Notes under the pieces: model-generated
Seen by the model: the letters and a program-made list of their open reading frames with translations, nothing else
What the model was told of the DNA's origin: nothing
The model's database searches: none
Shown here: in pieces, positions 35,421 to 48,361 of the stretch
Position numbering within the stretch: position 1 is the first letter of the stretch
Layout: every line of letters starts with the position of its first letter
Made by a program: the position numbers and the translations under genes
NCBI RefSeq assembly: GCF_000143415.4
Contig: NW_003314286.1
Location: 513,616 to 577,615, forward strand
DNA: 64,000 nt
Source: Selaginella moellendorffii
Lineage: Eukaryota > Streptophyta > Lycopodiopsida > Selaginellales > Selaginellaceae
Reading direction: 5' to 3'

Positions 35421-38400
35421 GACCTAGCAGTCCGGTTCATCACTACAGCCTCTGGCTTGACGAAGATGAGCTTGCTACCCCTCACATGGACCATAGTCAA
35501 GCAATCCTCCTGCGTTAGGAGAAAGTCAAATGGTAATATTACTCGCGTCTGATCGTGCATCATCTGTAGCAACGTTAATGCATTGTGGCGCATCATGGAT
35601 GTCCAAACTCCCAATTGCAAATTGAACCCGGCCCTCTGTTTTAAATGTCGCATGGTCATTATTAGATCCCGCAGTTTCTCCCGTGTGATTAATGTGAATT
35701 TGTCTCTTTTGACCAACTTGCGACCGCAGGCTTTGGAGGGTGCAGTGACATTCGAGGACGAGCCACGCTCATGGGAGAAAAGGACACCGTTCAGATCAAA
35801 AACGATACAGTACTTTCGCCGTGACTCTGAAATGAAATGCGTCAGCATAAAAAATGGTACAAGTCAATTTTACCATCTACAATATTAGCGAATGGTGCTC
35901 CCGATGGTTGTTGAGAGGGTTTTGGTCGAGGAAACGTGAAGGGCGGAAATACTCTCCTCTGCAATGTGGGGTCAATCGCATTCGATGGCGTGTGGGCACA
36001 TGCCATTTCAGCTGTAGACTCTGGTACAACTGGCTCAACAGTGGCATGGGGTGGTTCCGATGGCGTGTGATCACACGCCATTTCAGCTGGTGCCTCCGTT
36101 GGCAAAGTGGACATGACCGAACAGGCAGCAGGGGCGGTGTAGGGAGGTTCCAACGGCGCGTAGTCAGACGATTGGGCACACGTTGAGTCCGTTGGAAATG
36201 AGGATACGACCGGCTCGGCGGCTGGGGCGGCCTCATGCGGGTCCAATGGCGCCTAGTCACCGTCAGTTGGATACGTGGACAAGATTGACTCAGTGGTATG
36301 GGCAGCATCAAGTGGAGCGTGGTCAGCTTGCTTGGCGTTGATATAGATAGTAGCCTCCACCAGCTCTGATGACTCTTGCAGGCAAGTAGAGTCCACTGGC
36401 GGATCCATATGCATGTCCAAATATCTCCCTTCGATTGAGATGGTATCCTCCCTACTGGCTACTAAAAACAAACTCATTAGCACATTGAATCGACTATACT
36501 GTATTTACCATCAACTGCTATTGAGGAACTAGGACCGATATCACTTGGGCGCACTGCTGATTCTGAAGGATTGGACATACGTTTCGACCATTGCTTGGCA
36601 CTATCCTTCCTCGACACTAAAGGCTAGAGTTTGTATCTTAATTCAACTGAATAATCTCTACTTACCATTTGCTTTGCAACCTACATAGACAATGTTAGAA
36701 ATGGTAAAAGGTTAGGAATGGATGTACTATTATTTACTTGATGGTTTGTCTTGTATGACCTTCCTCCGCTGCTCTTTGGCCACCTCAGGCTGGCCATCGT
36801 CGTTATCATCGTCGTCGTCGTTATTGTGATCGTCACCATTATGAGGACCATCCAAGTCCTCTTCGTCCTCCTCTTCTTCGTCCTCCTCTTCTTTGTCCTC
36901 CTCTTCGTCCTTCTGCTCTTCCTGCTCATTATCTTTCTCTGGCTCCTCATCCCCCTCCTGCATTTCTTCCATAGGCTGCTCAGGCTAGATGGCTTGTTCT
37001 TCCAGGACCATCTTGGGAAAATCATCTGGCCGAGTCTCCATCTCAAAATACAAGACATCCATAGCCTGTTTTAGTGTGTGACCTAGGACCGTATCCTCAC
37101 CCGACTGTCTTAACATGGTTTCTGCACGTTCTTGCACCCTTCGAAGACGACGAGATGAGAAAAACGTGGCCCTGACTTGAAAAGCATCCCTCATCCATTG
37201 TACCTCTCCATTGAGATTGGGGAAGGGGAGTCCGCCATAAGAATCTGAGTCAGGAGGTGGTGACCGCGAGGCATTACCTATCATCTTTTCGTTGCCCTTC
37301 TTCCTTTTCGAATCAAACGCCTCTGATCCCGACGGCTGTCCAACGTGCTTTCGCTTTTTATGACCACTGTCAGTTTGAGCTTGGCTGGTGCTTGCCTGTT
37401 TTGCCTTTGAAGAAGTGTCTCCTGCAAGGAATGGCATGAGACCACACGCCATTGCAAATATAATTTGTACCTCCTTTTTTCCTATTGCTTGTCTGTTTGT
37501 CCTTCTTCGACGCGCCACCAGTGCACTTTTCAGTCCTCGTGTCTGAATATTCACAACGATCTATAATCAAAATGGCGTGAGGCCTCACGTGACCTTACCT
37601 TGTGTAGGTTGTGAGCTCGGCCCAACATGGGTATCTTCAACAGTAGCTGTTAACGCCGTTTCAGCATCTGGGGGTGGCCACGCTCCTGCATACAGAGCTT
37701 GTGAGATAACATTTAAACTTAAAGTGCGTACTCACCAGGTTTGCAGAGAAGATACTGTTTTTCTTTGGCAACTGTAATTATATGCTGCATTGAAGTCACC
37801 TCTTCAATGGAGTTTGTCACCGCAACACACGGGACACCCTTGAGTAGTGTGGCTCGAAAGAATAGTCCGCCGCAGTTGTACTCGACAACGCATTTGCCCT
37901 TGGAGTCGGAAGCAGGTGCTATTGCGTTGAAGACCCAGCTGAGCATTTCCCATGCTGCACCTGGAGCTTTCTCTGGATTCGAAAGCTCCATAGCCGTCTT
38001 CAGTTCCTCAGGCACGGGTAAATTGACCTCCCTCAGATCAATTCGATCGGCCTTGTCGAACGAAGCTAGGAAGTCACTCCAGTCCCACTCTGCTGCAGGA
38101 CCAATAACAAGGGCGAGTGTGAAGATGCGAACATTCGTCGGTATCTTCTTCTTAGCCATTATCCCATGGATCTCCTGCATCTCCTTGCCTTTCAACCGAC
38201 CCTTCACCTCGTTCAAGGCCTTCCAGAACTTGTGATAGGATTCGGAGTCGTAGATCATATAGTGGACTGAAGATTCCACCTCCGCAAGTCCCACCATTAA
38301 GTCAATGATGGAGCTGACTTCGTCTGCATGAGTGATCTCCTCATTTGTGAAGTCCATCACACAAAAGATGTTCTTGACCTACTCATCTCCGCGGGAAACG

Positions 38401-40473
38401 ATGCTCCTCCACCTTTGATCCTCATCCGAATTCACGTATACCTGGTAAGGTTCTCGATAGGCCTCTGCTGCGGGGTCGAGCTGTTTCTGAAGCCGGCGGT
38501 CGACATCCCTCTTAATGAAATTTGGATACTGATCCAACTTCTTAGCTTTACTTTTCGTGGCATCCCGCAGCAGATCGATGAACTTGGGGGCCCCCTTCAC
38601 ATAGTCGTCGATGTCTTCATTTGACAACTCCAGCTCTTCCATCATCTCTTGCGTGGTGTCGATGCTCACCCTCTCCACGGCCACTTGCTCGAAGATCCAA
38701 TCCTTCAATAGCGCACGAGCTCTCAGAGTCGTGCACAAGTCCTCGTATGTCACAATATGGCCGGGAGCCATTTTGGTCTTGTTGAAGACTACCTCACCAC
38801 GTAGAAGAGCATTAGCCACTGTCAAAAGGTCGTCGTCGTCTAGAGACCGCGAGAAACGCAAGGCGTTGAGCTTCAAATCATTAGGCTTCCGGCCGTCCTC
38901 CACACCCATTGAGTTTAGCAACTCCCCGTCATGGTACCTCCTTAGCACATCTACCCATTTGTCAAAAACAACTTTTGTCGCGAGTAGAATGTTATGGATG
39001 CTGAGTGTGTCATTGACCCCCAGTGTTTTCGAGAGAAGACTCGAGAATTCCTGCAATGGAAATAGCGTGAGGCCACATGCTATGCCACATGCAACGAGGC
39101 TTACCTGCCAGGCGCTAGTTGCTAGTGCACGTCCTTGTCCTGGTTTTTGTGGCTTCTTCAGTTGAACCCAGAGCTTCCGTGTTCGTGCCAATGTCTCGTG
39201 CAAACCCGATTTGTAGCACGTTTCTTGCTTGACATTCTGCGCGTGGGAGATGGATATGATAGATCGGAGGGGTGAGTTGCCTTTTATCAGGCGGACAACT
39301 CTTGTCTTGAAGACTTTCTTCACCTCCTCGCCCACCATAATATCCACAACTATCTCTTGCATCGCCAAGCTAGAATGCTGCTCGGAGACGGCATAGAACC
39401 GGATGTTCTATGCCAACACCTTCCTATTGATCAAGTCTGGAAACCTCGTCTTGCCCTTCATTGTTCGGTAGTAGGGGATCACGTCTGCGATGTCGGGTGT
39501 TATTGGACTTGCCAGCATCTTTTGCTTCAGTTTCTCCACCCACTCATCAGATACTAGCCTGTGGTTGTATTTGTTTTGGATGTCGATACGGCTCACGTCG
39601 ATTGTATATACTTTGTTGGAATAGTAACAAGTACTATTATCTGCGACGATTTTTGCTGCCTCTTTTTGCTCTTTCTGCTCTTTGCGGCTCTTCTTTTTTG
39701 GTGGGTGTAGTGTTCGAACCCGAGGCAATGGCATCACCGAGTAGCTTCTTTTTTGGAGCAAGAGAGTCGGACGTCGGCTTGAGCTTGACCACCCTTTTCT
39801 GCTTCGGGGTAGTTTCCAGATCGACCCCCTTCCCCTTCGCTTCGCGAACTGGAGGCACTCTCAACGGCTCAATGTTGGAATATAGTTTTTGAACATCGCT
39901 GTAGGTGAGGTCCATGGATTCCATATGATCTTCATAGACCCGCAGCGTCTTTGAAATTGTGGGCCTCCTGGACAACCTCTCCCTAGCTCCCTCTAGGAAT
40001 TCCTCATAGCCGCTACCCCCCTCCAGGAAGCCGCTAGGATGTGCAAGGTGGATCTTGAAGGCGGACGCTGTCTCTACCACAAGTGCCAGTCCATATTCTT
40101 GCATGGAACTGCATGGAGTGTCTGTCACTTGGATGAGGATCCCCATGCATTCTTTTCTCCCACCATCTGTGTTGTACAGCCTCAGATGCTCGCCTTCCAT
40201 CCCGAAAGTCCAACTGGTGAGCTCCTCCCCCTTCTCTGCATCCACATTGACAGTGGCTGGAAGAAGAACGCAATTCCTCGCCTGTTCAGAAATGCACAAC
40301 AATTAGAGCTGACAGATGAAAAGCTAGTAGCTGGAAATAACGTGAGGCCACACGCCATTCACCACTGCATCAGATGTCTTGAGGCTGCATCCTAAGATGG
40401 CGTGAGGCTACACGCCATTTGTAACCGGACTGCACTCGAGAGCCCAATCGGTGCATGCCAATGTTGCTACTGA
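35421..40473 (-). pseudogene. ParB-like/FCP1-phosphatase gene, copy A, broken
   Basis: Same exon plan as the intact gene in element B. In-frame TAG stops at 39408, 38379, 36985 and 36253 sit where B has coding codons; at 38379, 36985 and 36253 B reads CAG. The last exon is truncated at 35420, removing the phosphatase IIDD motif. The ParB-like motif reads FYAVSEQHSS here and FYAVSGQHSS in B. The intron seen in B at 51964-52010 is absent and the exon reads straight through in frame (MIGNASRSPPPDSDS). An acidic Glu/Asp tract lies at about 36780-36960. Confidence 0.75.
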
Positions 40474-42112
40474 ATGGCATTTGGCCTCATGCCATTTTCT
40501 ACTTGGCCTAAAAGACTTACCATTTGAAGCCGAATGGAGGCGTGACAATCGAGGCCAGACTCGCTGGCGAATGTGCACTGTGTGTGCAGCAGATCGTAGC
40601 AGCAAGGCTACTCTGCCACTTAACAGTTGGAGAGTGGCGCTGAAATCTCCCGGGACACCAAGTGGGCTGCGTGTGGGTGGCGGAGTGGGCGGCGGAGTTG
40701 GCGGCGAAGTTACAAACTGGGTGTGTCTTGAAGTGGACGCCGATGCACACGAGCGCGATGCGAGTGCGAGTGTGATGCAAGCGCGAGTGGATGCCGATGC
40801 ACACAAGAAACCTGTAGAGAAGGTAGATGAGTGCGAATGTGAGCGTGATCGCGAGTGGGAGCGCGATGCGAGTGCGAGTGTGATGCGAGCGCGAGTATGA
40901 AGCAAAATGCAAAACCTAACCTCACACACGCGAAATGTCACAACGGTTGGTAATCCTGCCACATCATCATTCCTCGGACTTGGGCGCCACCATTAATTTC
41001 TGGATTGCCGCACGCATGCAAGCACGCAAAATCCAAAAGAAATCCGCAACGTCATCATTCCTCGGACTGCATGCACGCGAAATCCAAAAGAAAGATCATG
41101 ATTGGGATATCATTTAATACCCTCGCTATATTTATACCATGCATGATTGGATATTCCAAAGCATCTTGTATTTCCAAAAATGGCAGATGTTCAGCTGAAT
41201 AAAGAAATTCTATCTGTTTCTATTTTTCTCTCAAATCAATATTATAGCGTGTGGGCTCATGCAATTTTGAATTAAAGAAACCCAAAAAACGTTGGACCCA
41301 AAATATTTTGAAAAAACCCAAAAAACCCTAAACATTTTAAACCTAAAAATCCAGGCGTTCTGTGGCGTTATTCCTTGAATGGCGTGTGGGCGCATGCCAT
41401 TTTCAGGGCCAAATGCTGAATGGAGAAAAATTCCCTTTCAGTGCAAATGCTGCAAGAGGCAGATGCCAAGCACAAAAGACTGTAACTACCTCACATGACA
41501 CAGATAAACTTTTCTCTATTTGGCAAAGATAAACTTTATAGCGTGTGGGCTCATGCAATTTTGAACCCAAAAAATGCACCAAAAAATTCTCGGCGTCATC
41601 TGGCATTATCTCTTGAATGGCGTGGGGCCGCATGCCATTTTCAGGGGCACATAGGAGTATATTCCGAGGATATTCTGACACGCGCGAGATTTTTTTGAGT
41701 TTTCTGGAGATCCAACCGTTAGATCGCAACTAGATTTTACAGAATGGTATACAATGTCTTTCTTGATGACCCTGCAAAGAAGCATCTCGATCGGACACCA
41801 CATGAGACCACACGAGCCTTGCAATGTTTCAGGGGCATTTGCCATAGATCCGACCGTTATTTTGCTCTAAGATTTTACAGTTTGGTGTGCATTGACCTTT
41901 CCATCGACACTGCAAAGGGACATCACAATCAGATGCGGGATCACAAGAAACTAACTTCACTAACTCTGGTTTCACCAAGATCTACGTAAGGAGTTATGAA
42001 ATGAAAGGACCCTCTCTATTGAAATGTGTTTATGGTCTTAGGGGCATTGTGACATATCAAAGGATTTTGCATCAAGTTCTGTATTTGCATGTTTATCAAG
42101 CTACTGAATTGC

Positions 42113-42138
42113 TAAACCCTAAACCCTAAACCCTAAAC
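42113..42138. repeat. Interstitial telomere-type repeat (TAAACCC, 3.7 units)
   Basis: TAAACCC units in the divergent promoter region; element B has one unit more at 56799-56831. AAACCCTAA is also the plant telo-box promoter element. Confidence 0.85.
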
Positions 42139-43281
42139 ATGTGGTAAATGCTGCATGAAGAAAGATGCCCTTTCTGGGCAAATGCTGTAAGAGGCAGATG
42201 CCGAGCAGATGTATCTCAGGCTAGCGAAGGGGACAAACGAAAGCTAGCTATAGACGAGATGCAAATAGATTACTAGGCTGGTCCTGCGAAAATCAAAAAC
42301 CATAATTGAAAACATTGAAAATGGAAAAAGAAAGGTTTATAATATTTTTGAATTTTAAGCAACCAAAGGAATGTAAGTAGGGCATGTTTTTGTAAGTTTA
42401 AAAATGCCTCAACCACTTAAATTCCCAAGTAAATAAAGCTGTTTCTATTTTTGGTACAGGTAAACTTTATAGCGTGTGGGCTCATGCAATTTTGAACCCA
42501 AAAATGCACCAAAAAGTGCTCGACTAGCATTATTCTTTGAATGGCGTGTGGCCTTATATTGCCATAAATGGACATACACACACAGCATAATTATTCCTTT
42601 ACACAGTGAATAATCTTGGCGCGGATCGCTGACATGGCATGGCAAAGTTCGAATCACTGACATGGCATGGCAAAGTTCGAATCACTGACATGGCACAGCT
42701 GGATCGAGGCAAGGACATGATGTGACAAAGTTCAACCTCCGACAGCAAAGTCTAGAAGCTACTCAGTTTGAAATTTGTCAGAGGAGTCATAAGATCTGGT
42801 TTGTCAGAGGATTTGATGTGACGTTCAAGCGTGTGTTATTTTTGAATTCTCGAACTCATTCCTAGGTCTATCATTTTTGTGCGCCGTGTTCTTGGTTCCG
42901 CTGAGCGCAGTGAGCGCTGCTTGTGTAAGCGGCGTTGTGAGCTGTGGTTTATGCGTCTACGAGCGGTTGCGGCATTGCGAGCGCCATTGCGAGCGGCAGT
43001 TTATGCAAGTGGCAGTTTGTGCGAGCGGCGCTACGAGCAGTTGCGGTGTTGCGAGTGGCGCTACGAGTAGTTGCAGTGTTGCGAGCGGCATTGTCTTTGG
43101 TGTGGCTACCGCTTCCTCTTGATATTCGGCACTTGTGCTTCCTGGTATGTTCACCATGGAATGGCTTAGGACCACATTTAGAAATGGCATGAGGCCACAT
43201 GCCATCTTGGGCCCTTGCAATTTCATGGCTAGCGTATTGTCATGTATGTTTTTACTTGCCTGCAGCTGTGTGTATATCAAG

Positions 43282-43511
43282 ATGGCATGAGGCCTCATGC
43301 TATCTTTGGCCCCTGCTAGCCTATTGCCATATTCCTTTTGCCTTGCTGCAACTGTATATATTTTTGTATGGGTGACTAGTCACGCACACAAAAATATATA
43401 TAGTTGCAGCAAGGCAAAAGGAATATAGCAACAGGCTAGCAGGGGCCAAAGATAGCTGTGAGGCCTCATGCCCATTAGTGGTACCACTAATGGCATGAAG
43501 GCTCATGCCAA
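43282..43511. repeat. 208-bp foldback insertion at a palindrome, only in A
   Basis: Arms of about 85-90 bp (43281-43367 and 43387-43471) are inverted copies around a ~20-bp loop, each ending in the 22-bp motif. A further palindrome ATTAGTGG/TACCACTAAT follows. Element B has a single motif at the matching place (57988-58009). Confidence 0.8.
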
Positions 43512-43663
43512 TTTTGTGAATGCGAAATTTCACGTGGGTGTCAATAGCATGTTTGAATAATGGCATGTGGCCGCATGCTATTGAGGTTGTTTGGTATGTT
43601 ATGATTTAGGCCATTCTCCAATCATTTTTTGTATGGTCTTAACTTTTTTTCTGCACTTTCAGA

Positions 43664-46600
43664 ATGGCCTTCAGGGTTGGGGAAAAGGTTTACATTTTAA
43701 ATGGTGGGAAGAGAGTTGCAAAAGGGACCCTTGTGTCTATGGATCGGAACTTTGTTATACACTGTTAAAGGCTTGGGGAAGGCAATGCTGCTGTATCAGT
43801 AGAGACTGTCTTCAATGGGAATGTGGTCGCTATTGAACAAGGAGAGATGGTCGTCGGGGTAAATGTTGTTGTTGCCTTGAAAAATCTTCAGAAGAAAGCA
43901 GATGTTGGGGACAGCGCAAGTGCGACGCATGTTCCCTCCGTGGATCTTAAGAACCGTGCTACATGGATTCAGGCGAAGGTGTTTCTAAACAACCCCGAGG
44001 GGGAGGTGGTAGCTGAGGGCTTAGCCACAGTTGTCGATCCAAGAGATGCGGTTGCTAATCAAGAATTGGGCTGGGATGATATTGGAGTTGCGATTTTAGA
44101 GGTTGTTGACACAGAAGAAAACAGTCTGACTATTGGAAGCATTGTGCGGTGGAAATTGAGGCACTTAGTGTTTGAGAATGTGAAGGATTCACAATCAAAC
44201 ACCACTAAAACTGATGACAGAACATCTCTTCATGGGAAAAGAAAGTACACCTTCCTAAAGCGCAACCAAAGGGATCTGAGTAACGAATCGAAAAGGCAGA
44301 AAATGGCGATGGAGGTTCGAATGGTCTCGACAGTTGCTTGTTGCAAGAGGAGGTGCTGTCAACATGCTGATTGGGATGCTATTGAAGAGGAGAGAGCAAG
44401 ATACAAGACATTGTCCTGGAAGGCAGCTCGCAATTTTGTGTATGAGGCATTACGGTCATCTGTTGATGCTTCAGAACATCAGGTGGGGGGCATGGTCTTC
44501 CAAAGGGGTTTGGTCTGCATGAAGGCATGGAGAATCATTTATGGAGTCCCTCGAACCACATTCTACAGAATCAAAACTGAGTTCGAGGAACAAAGGGTTC
44601 AACAGGTAGTCCATGGGAACGACGGTACGCACAAAACCAGGGGTCATGTTGTATATGGAGAGGCAATCTTCAAGAGGTTTGTCGAGACATGTAGCGAGCA
44701 GCAACCACATAAAACCCGCCTCTTGGAAGATGGAACACGAGACACCCAACAAGTTCTCCCTTCCATGTATACCAAGGGGGCCATATTGGAAGATGTGAAT
44801 CGGGAATTCCAGAGTAATGGCTACAGGAAGCTGAGCCAATCTAGATTTAGTAGATTGTGGAGCAACAGGTTCAGGGATGTGAGTATAGGAAAGTACTCCA
44901 GCTTTTCAAAGTGTGACGAGTGCACTACTATCAAAATGGCTTTGTCGAAGAATTCTTGCAGCGCTCAAGAGCGAGAGACATTGGTTAGAAGGCGGCTCGA
45001 CCACAACATCGAGCAGAGAAGCTGCAGGACTGCATATTATCATAACAGGATTCTCTCCATGGAGAGACCTGACTCTTACCTCTGCATCATCCACGACAAA
45101 ATGGACCAGAAAAAGACGTGCTTACCTCGACTCAATCCTGCCCCCAAGGCAATCTCTTCATCCATGCAGCTGCCTGTGTCTCTGTTTGGCATAATCGCTC
45201 ATGGGCATGGTGCCCAGAACTATGGGAACTTCTTTGTACCTCTATGGGGTGGCGGGGGTGCAAACATGATGATTGCGTCCCTAGCAAAACACTTAAGGTC
45301 TCTGCAAAGTGCGCAGACTGAGTTGAACGGCCAACCCTTGCACAAGGCCCTTGTCGATCGAACCCCATACAGGGTTCAGCTGGAGGAGGAGCAAAGGCTT
45401 GCAGTATCGCATGGGGCCCCATGCCATCCCAGTGAATATGTTGGCCGTCAGATTGTAGGGTTATCACGTGAGGCCTCATGCCATTCCGACGAGGCTGGTC
45501 GCCCGGTGAATGCACAGCCTCATCCAAACGAAGCAGAATCTCAAGGAAGTTCTTGCGGCCGATGTGGCCTTCCACCCCATCTTCTGCTCCAAACAGACAA
45601 TGCTGGCAGTGAGAACAAAAACATGTACGTCTTCGCGTACTTGGCGATGCTTGTTGCCAAAGGCATATTTGAAACGGTTACACTTGGCTTTCTCATGGTT
45701 GGGCACACTCATGAAGACGTCGATGCCATGTTCAGTCACCTGGCAGAGTCCCTCCGGCGATCTAATGTCCTCACCCTCCCACAACTCTATGATGAATTCC
45801 AAAATTGCATCAAAGGCACTGTTGAAGCTGCACTTTTGACAGAGGTTCCAGACTTTAAGGGGTTTGTAAGAGGCTACATCAGGGACGGATCCGAAACGCT
45901 GATTGGCCACTCCAAGCCTCTTCAGTTTCATTTCAGCATGCGTGACGGTGCTCCAGTGATGAGGTACAAGATGAGAGAATGGGACACAGTGTGGCTGCCA
46001 GTGGACGGCATTGAACTCTTCAAGAGAGATCCCATAACTGGGGAACCTATGATTCCTCAGGGTTCCCCACGGCCGATGCACCCGGATGGACTCAAAGACC
46101 AGGAAAGTATAGTGGCCAGGATTAGACAGCATATTGCCTTCTGGAAGAGGGGGTTGGTGTTTGGTGGAGAATCCTATTTTCAGAGGTGCAAGCCTTTGCT
46201 CGAATACTGGGAGAAGATTATATCTGCTATCCAAAATGGGCTGGTTGTATATGAAGAATTGGAAGAGTCCTTTTGGCCAGAACCCAGAGCACCAGATAGT
46301 AGCGGAACAATGTCCTTTGGAAATGCAGTGACAGATAACGATGTTGAGGATCACTATTGTGGGCCGAGGAACAAGAAGCTGGATTCAGCATTCAATCTAG
46401 TACAGGTCTGCAAAGGAATGGTCGTGCTTGTCAAACCCAGTAATAAAAAACAAATGATATGGGTGGGGCACTGCATCACTGATGCAGAGGAGGACGTGGA
46501 AACTAACTCCTTCAATGTAACTGTGGAGTGGTTCAAGCCAAGTTCCGGATATACGAAGGATTGCCTAGAAAAGAGATGGGTGCTGAATCCAAGGGATCCT

Positions 46601-46805
46601 AGCATGAGCATATCGGTGGATAATGTTGTGCATGGTTGGATGCGGAAGCAGAGTGCCACCATCACCTTGCCAGACCATGCAAGAGATGCAGCAAGAGCAT
46701 TCATAACCCGGGTTCAAGGTGAGATTCATTAATATTCCTTTACTAAGTTTCTAATGTATTTTATTTTAAGGTGAACAATCCGAATCTGAATCAGAGGAGG
46801 CGTGA
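43664..46805 (+). pseudogene. DUF7869-like transposase candidate, copy A, one nonsense codon
   Basis: Identical plan to the intact copy at 58162. Codon 35 is TAA (43766-43768) where B has GAA, truncating the protein. The next in-frame start, at 43823, gives 969 codons and could in principle make an N-terminally shortened protein. Exon 1 ends at 46718, and a short intron (46719-46770) leads to the last exon ending TGA at 46803. All motifs (CCKRRCCQH, HDKMDQ, TDN, GHTHEDVDAMF) are intact. Confidence 0.75.
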
Positions 46806-47445
46806 TGGCATGTGGCCTTACGCCATTCCTAGGTGAGATGATACAAATAACAAGTATAAATTCTTAGTTGTTCTAGCAAATCTTACTTAAAGTTTAAGGT
46901 GAACAAGCCGAATATGAATTCATCGGATTGTTATAACAAATTGCGAGGTGATGGCATGAGGCGATACGCCATTTGAGAGTGGTAGCCATTCTTATATAAG
47001 GTGAGTGAAATATTTATTAGAAATACCTCATTCAATTGTGCACTTCTAAGTCTTGGTCCACTCAGTACTGTTTGCATGTTTTTATTTTAATTCTTTCTCT
47101 AAAATGTTATTTAGCATGTGGCTTCATGCCATTGCTCTCCATAATCATGCATTGAATTTTTCTATCCTTGCATAATACTTCTCCATATATATAGCATGTG
47201 CGCACATGTGATATGGTTCATTAGGTTTGATGTAATGTGTGAGGTAAAACAAAGATGATGTGACATATGCATTTACCAATCACACGTGCATAAATCTAAT
47301 AATATGGTGTGTGGCCCATATTAATAGCACATAAACCCATATTGTGGGCTTACGTGCTTTATATACCATCATTCCCTTGCAGCGTGTGTGTTGGTTTCCT
47401 TTTATAACACAACGAACTCTATATTTTAGGGTGAAGAGCGTTCTC
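46806..47445. other. Spacer in A with repeats of the last transposase exon
   Basis: Contains motifs at 46805, 46951, 47111 and 47191 and a diverged repeat of the terminal exon start (AAGGTGAACAAGCCGAAT near 46898). Most of it (425 bp) is absent from B. Confidence 0.6.
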
Positions 47446-47703
47446 ATGGCAAGCACAAAATCTGTAAGTGAGGCAGAAAAGGAGACGGAGAAGGAGATAG
47501 GTGAAGATGTAGAATATATAAGTCTTCCAAACTCCCCGTACTATACTTCAAGTGATCATTTTTTTGAACAAACGGCAACATTAACAACTATCGAGAACGC
47601 CCCAGTAACGTCAGAGACAACAATCCAAAGCAAAACAACTGACCCGGAGAAGGATGATAGTACTGTTGAGAGTACCAAAAAGGAGGTGTCCACTAGCGCT
47701 TAG
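47446..47703 (+). CDS. Small Ser/Thr-rich protein, copy A
   Basis: 85 aa, MASTKSVSEAEKETEKEIGE then DVEYISLPNSPYYTSS, with NAPVTSETTIQSK and STVESTKKEVSTSA. It differs from the copy in B at only a few residues. The start follows an ATTTTAGGGTG acceptor-like site, as in element M. Still open although A's large genes are broken. Disordered-looking, function unknown. Confidence 0.6.
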   Translation: MASTKSVSEAEKETEKEIGEDVEYISLPNSPYYTSSDHFFEQTATLTTIENAPVTSETTIQSKTTDPEKDDSTVESTKKEVSTSA

Positions 47704-48150
47704 GCTTATAATGGCGTGTGCCCTCATGTCATTTACTTGATCACCAAATACCTTTTTCCCTTTGCACTAGTATATCTTAATACCGGTTTGAGAAATAGAA
47801 TGGCATGTGCCCTTAGGCCTTTTACTAAATCACCTTTGAAAGAAATGCAAGCCTCTATGTCGTAAAAAAAAGGTACTAGAGAAATTCCTTAATAATATGA
47901 ATGTTATTTAGTTTCATGAAAATACACTAAGGGTCAAATGAGTTAAATGACTTCTCCAGACTAGCAATGCCTCTTGCTACACCTTCACAATTAGATTCGT
48001 TAGAAAAAGATAACATTGAATAATATCTAAATGTTCTCACCATTAAGTTATATGTCTGGCTAATAGGAATGACGTTCATCTTGGAAAGCTCACCACACGC
48101 TCAATGAACAAACAAATAGTGTGTGCGCGCATGCCATCGCTCTTTTTTAG

Positions 48151-48174
48151 CTTCAGATTCGGCTTGTTCACCTT
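48151..48174 (-). repeat. Inverted copy of the transposase terminal-exon start (A)
   Basis: Reverse complement reads AAGGTGAACAAGCCGAATCT, matching the acceptor and last exon at 46769-46790. The same arrangement is found in B at 62224-62247. Confidence 0.7.
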
Positions 48175-48339
48175 GACAATGAGATTTATTATACAACCAG
48201 ATGGACTCAGTCTGGACATAAAGTCACCGCGCTAGTCACCATGCCCCAGATATGTCTAGCCCCTGGACAAAAAACATATAATTTCACGTCATTTTCAAAT
48301 ACTTGAAAATTTGTACCTAGTCCCATTTTACTGAATAAA

Positions 48340-48361
48340 TCCCACTTTAATGAAATAGAGC
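48340..48361. repeat. Right terminal inverted repeat of element A
   Basis: TCCCACTTTAATGAAATAGA then GC: the 22-bp terminus of B with one C-to-T difference. It is followed by ATCATTG and not by B's TT. Confidence 0.75.

Larger units (their letters stand above)
40474..43663. promoter_or_regulatory. Divergent intergenic region of element A
   Basis: Separates the ParB-like gene (-) from the transposase (+). Holds about 12 palindromes, telomere-type repeats (42113-42138), a GC-rich GCGAGCGGC-repeat leader (42880-43100) and the foldback at 43282-43511. An ACTTTCAG acceptor directly before the transposase ATG suggests an untranslated first exon. Exact transcript starts cannot be read. Confidence 0.5.
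35985..48138. repeat. 22-bp palindromic motif array in element A (~26 sites)
   Basis: Half-sites ATGGCRTGNGG and CCNCAYGCCAT, fixed length 22 bp. Sites start at 35985, 36060 (perfect palindrome), 37431, 37572, 39062, 40337, 40397, 40474, 41244, 41379, 41538, 41617, 42469, 42541 (longer variant), 43184, 43282, 43452, 43490, 43560, 45406, 45463, 46805, 46951, 47111, 47191, 47711 and 48117. Those at 35985/36060 and 45406/45463 lie in coding exons; others lie in introns or intergenic DNA. The motif was not found in element M, the retrotransposon or the PPR region. Confidence 0.85.
35421..48361. mobile_element. Element A: left-truncated copy of the palindrome-bearing DNA transposon
   Basis: Aligns with element B from about 50120 to 62434 at high identity. 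Main differences are a 208-bp foldback insertion (about 43300-43500), a 425-bp segment (about 46810-47240) present only here, and a missing 59-bp intron-bearing segment (equivalent of 51950-52009). Its left end is cut at retrotransposon sequence within the phosphatase exon. The right terminal repeat is at 48340-48361 with one mismatch to B. Both long genes carry stops, so it is not autonomous. Confidence 0.85.

Noticed and set aside
36751-37074. Leu/Val-rich hydrophobic ORFs on the plus strand (also at 51440) suggesting membrane proteins
   Set aside because: They are antisense to the Glu/Asp-rich acidic tract of the ParB-phosphatase gene.
42877-43122. Ala/Val/Cys-rich ORFs in the leader of the transposase (also 57583)
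   Set aside because: GCGAGCGGC-type repeats produce open frames in several phases; lies before a splice acceptor and looks untranslated.
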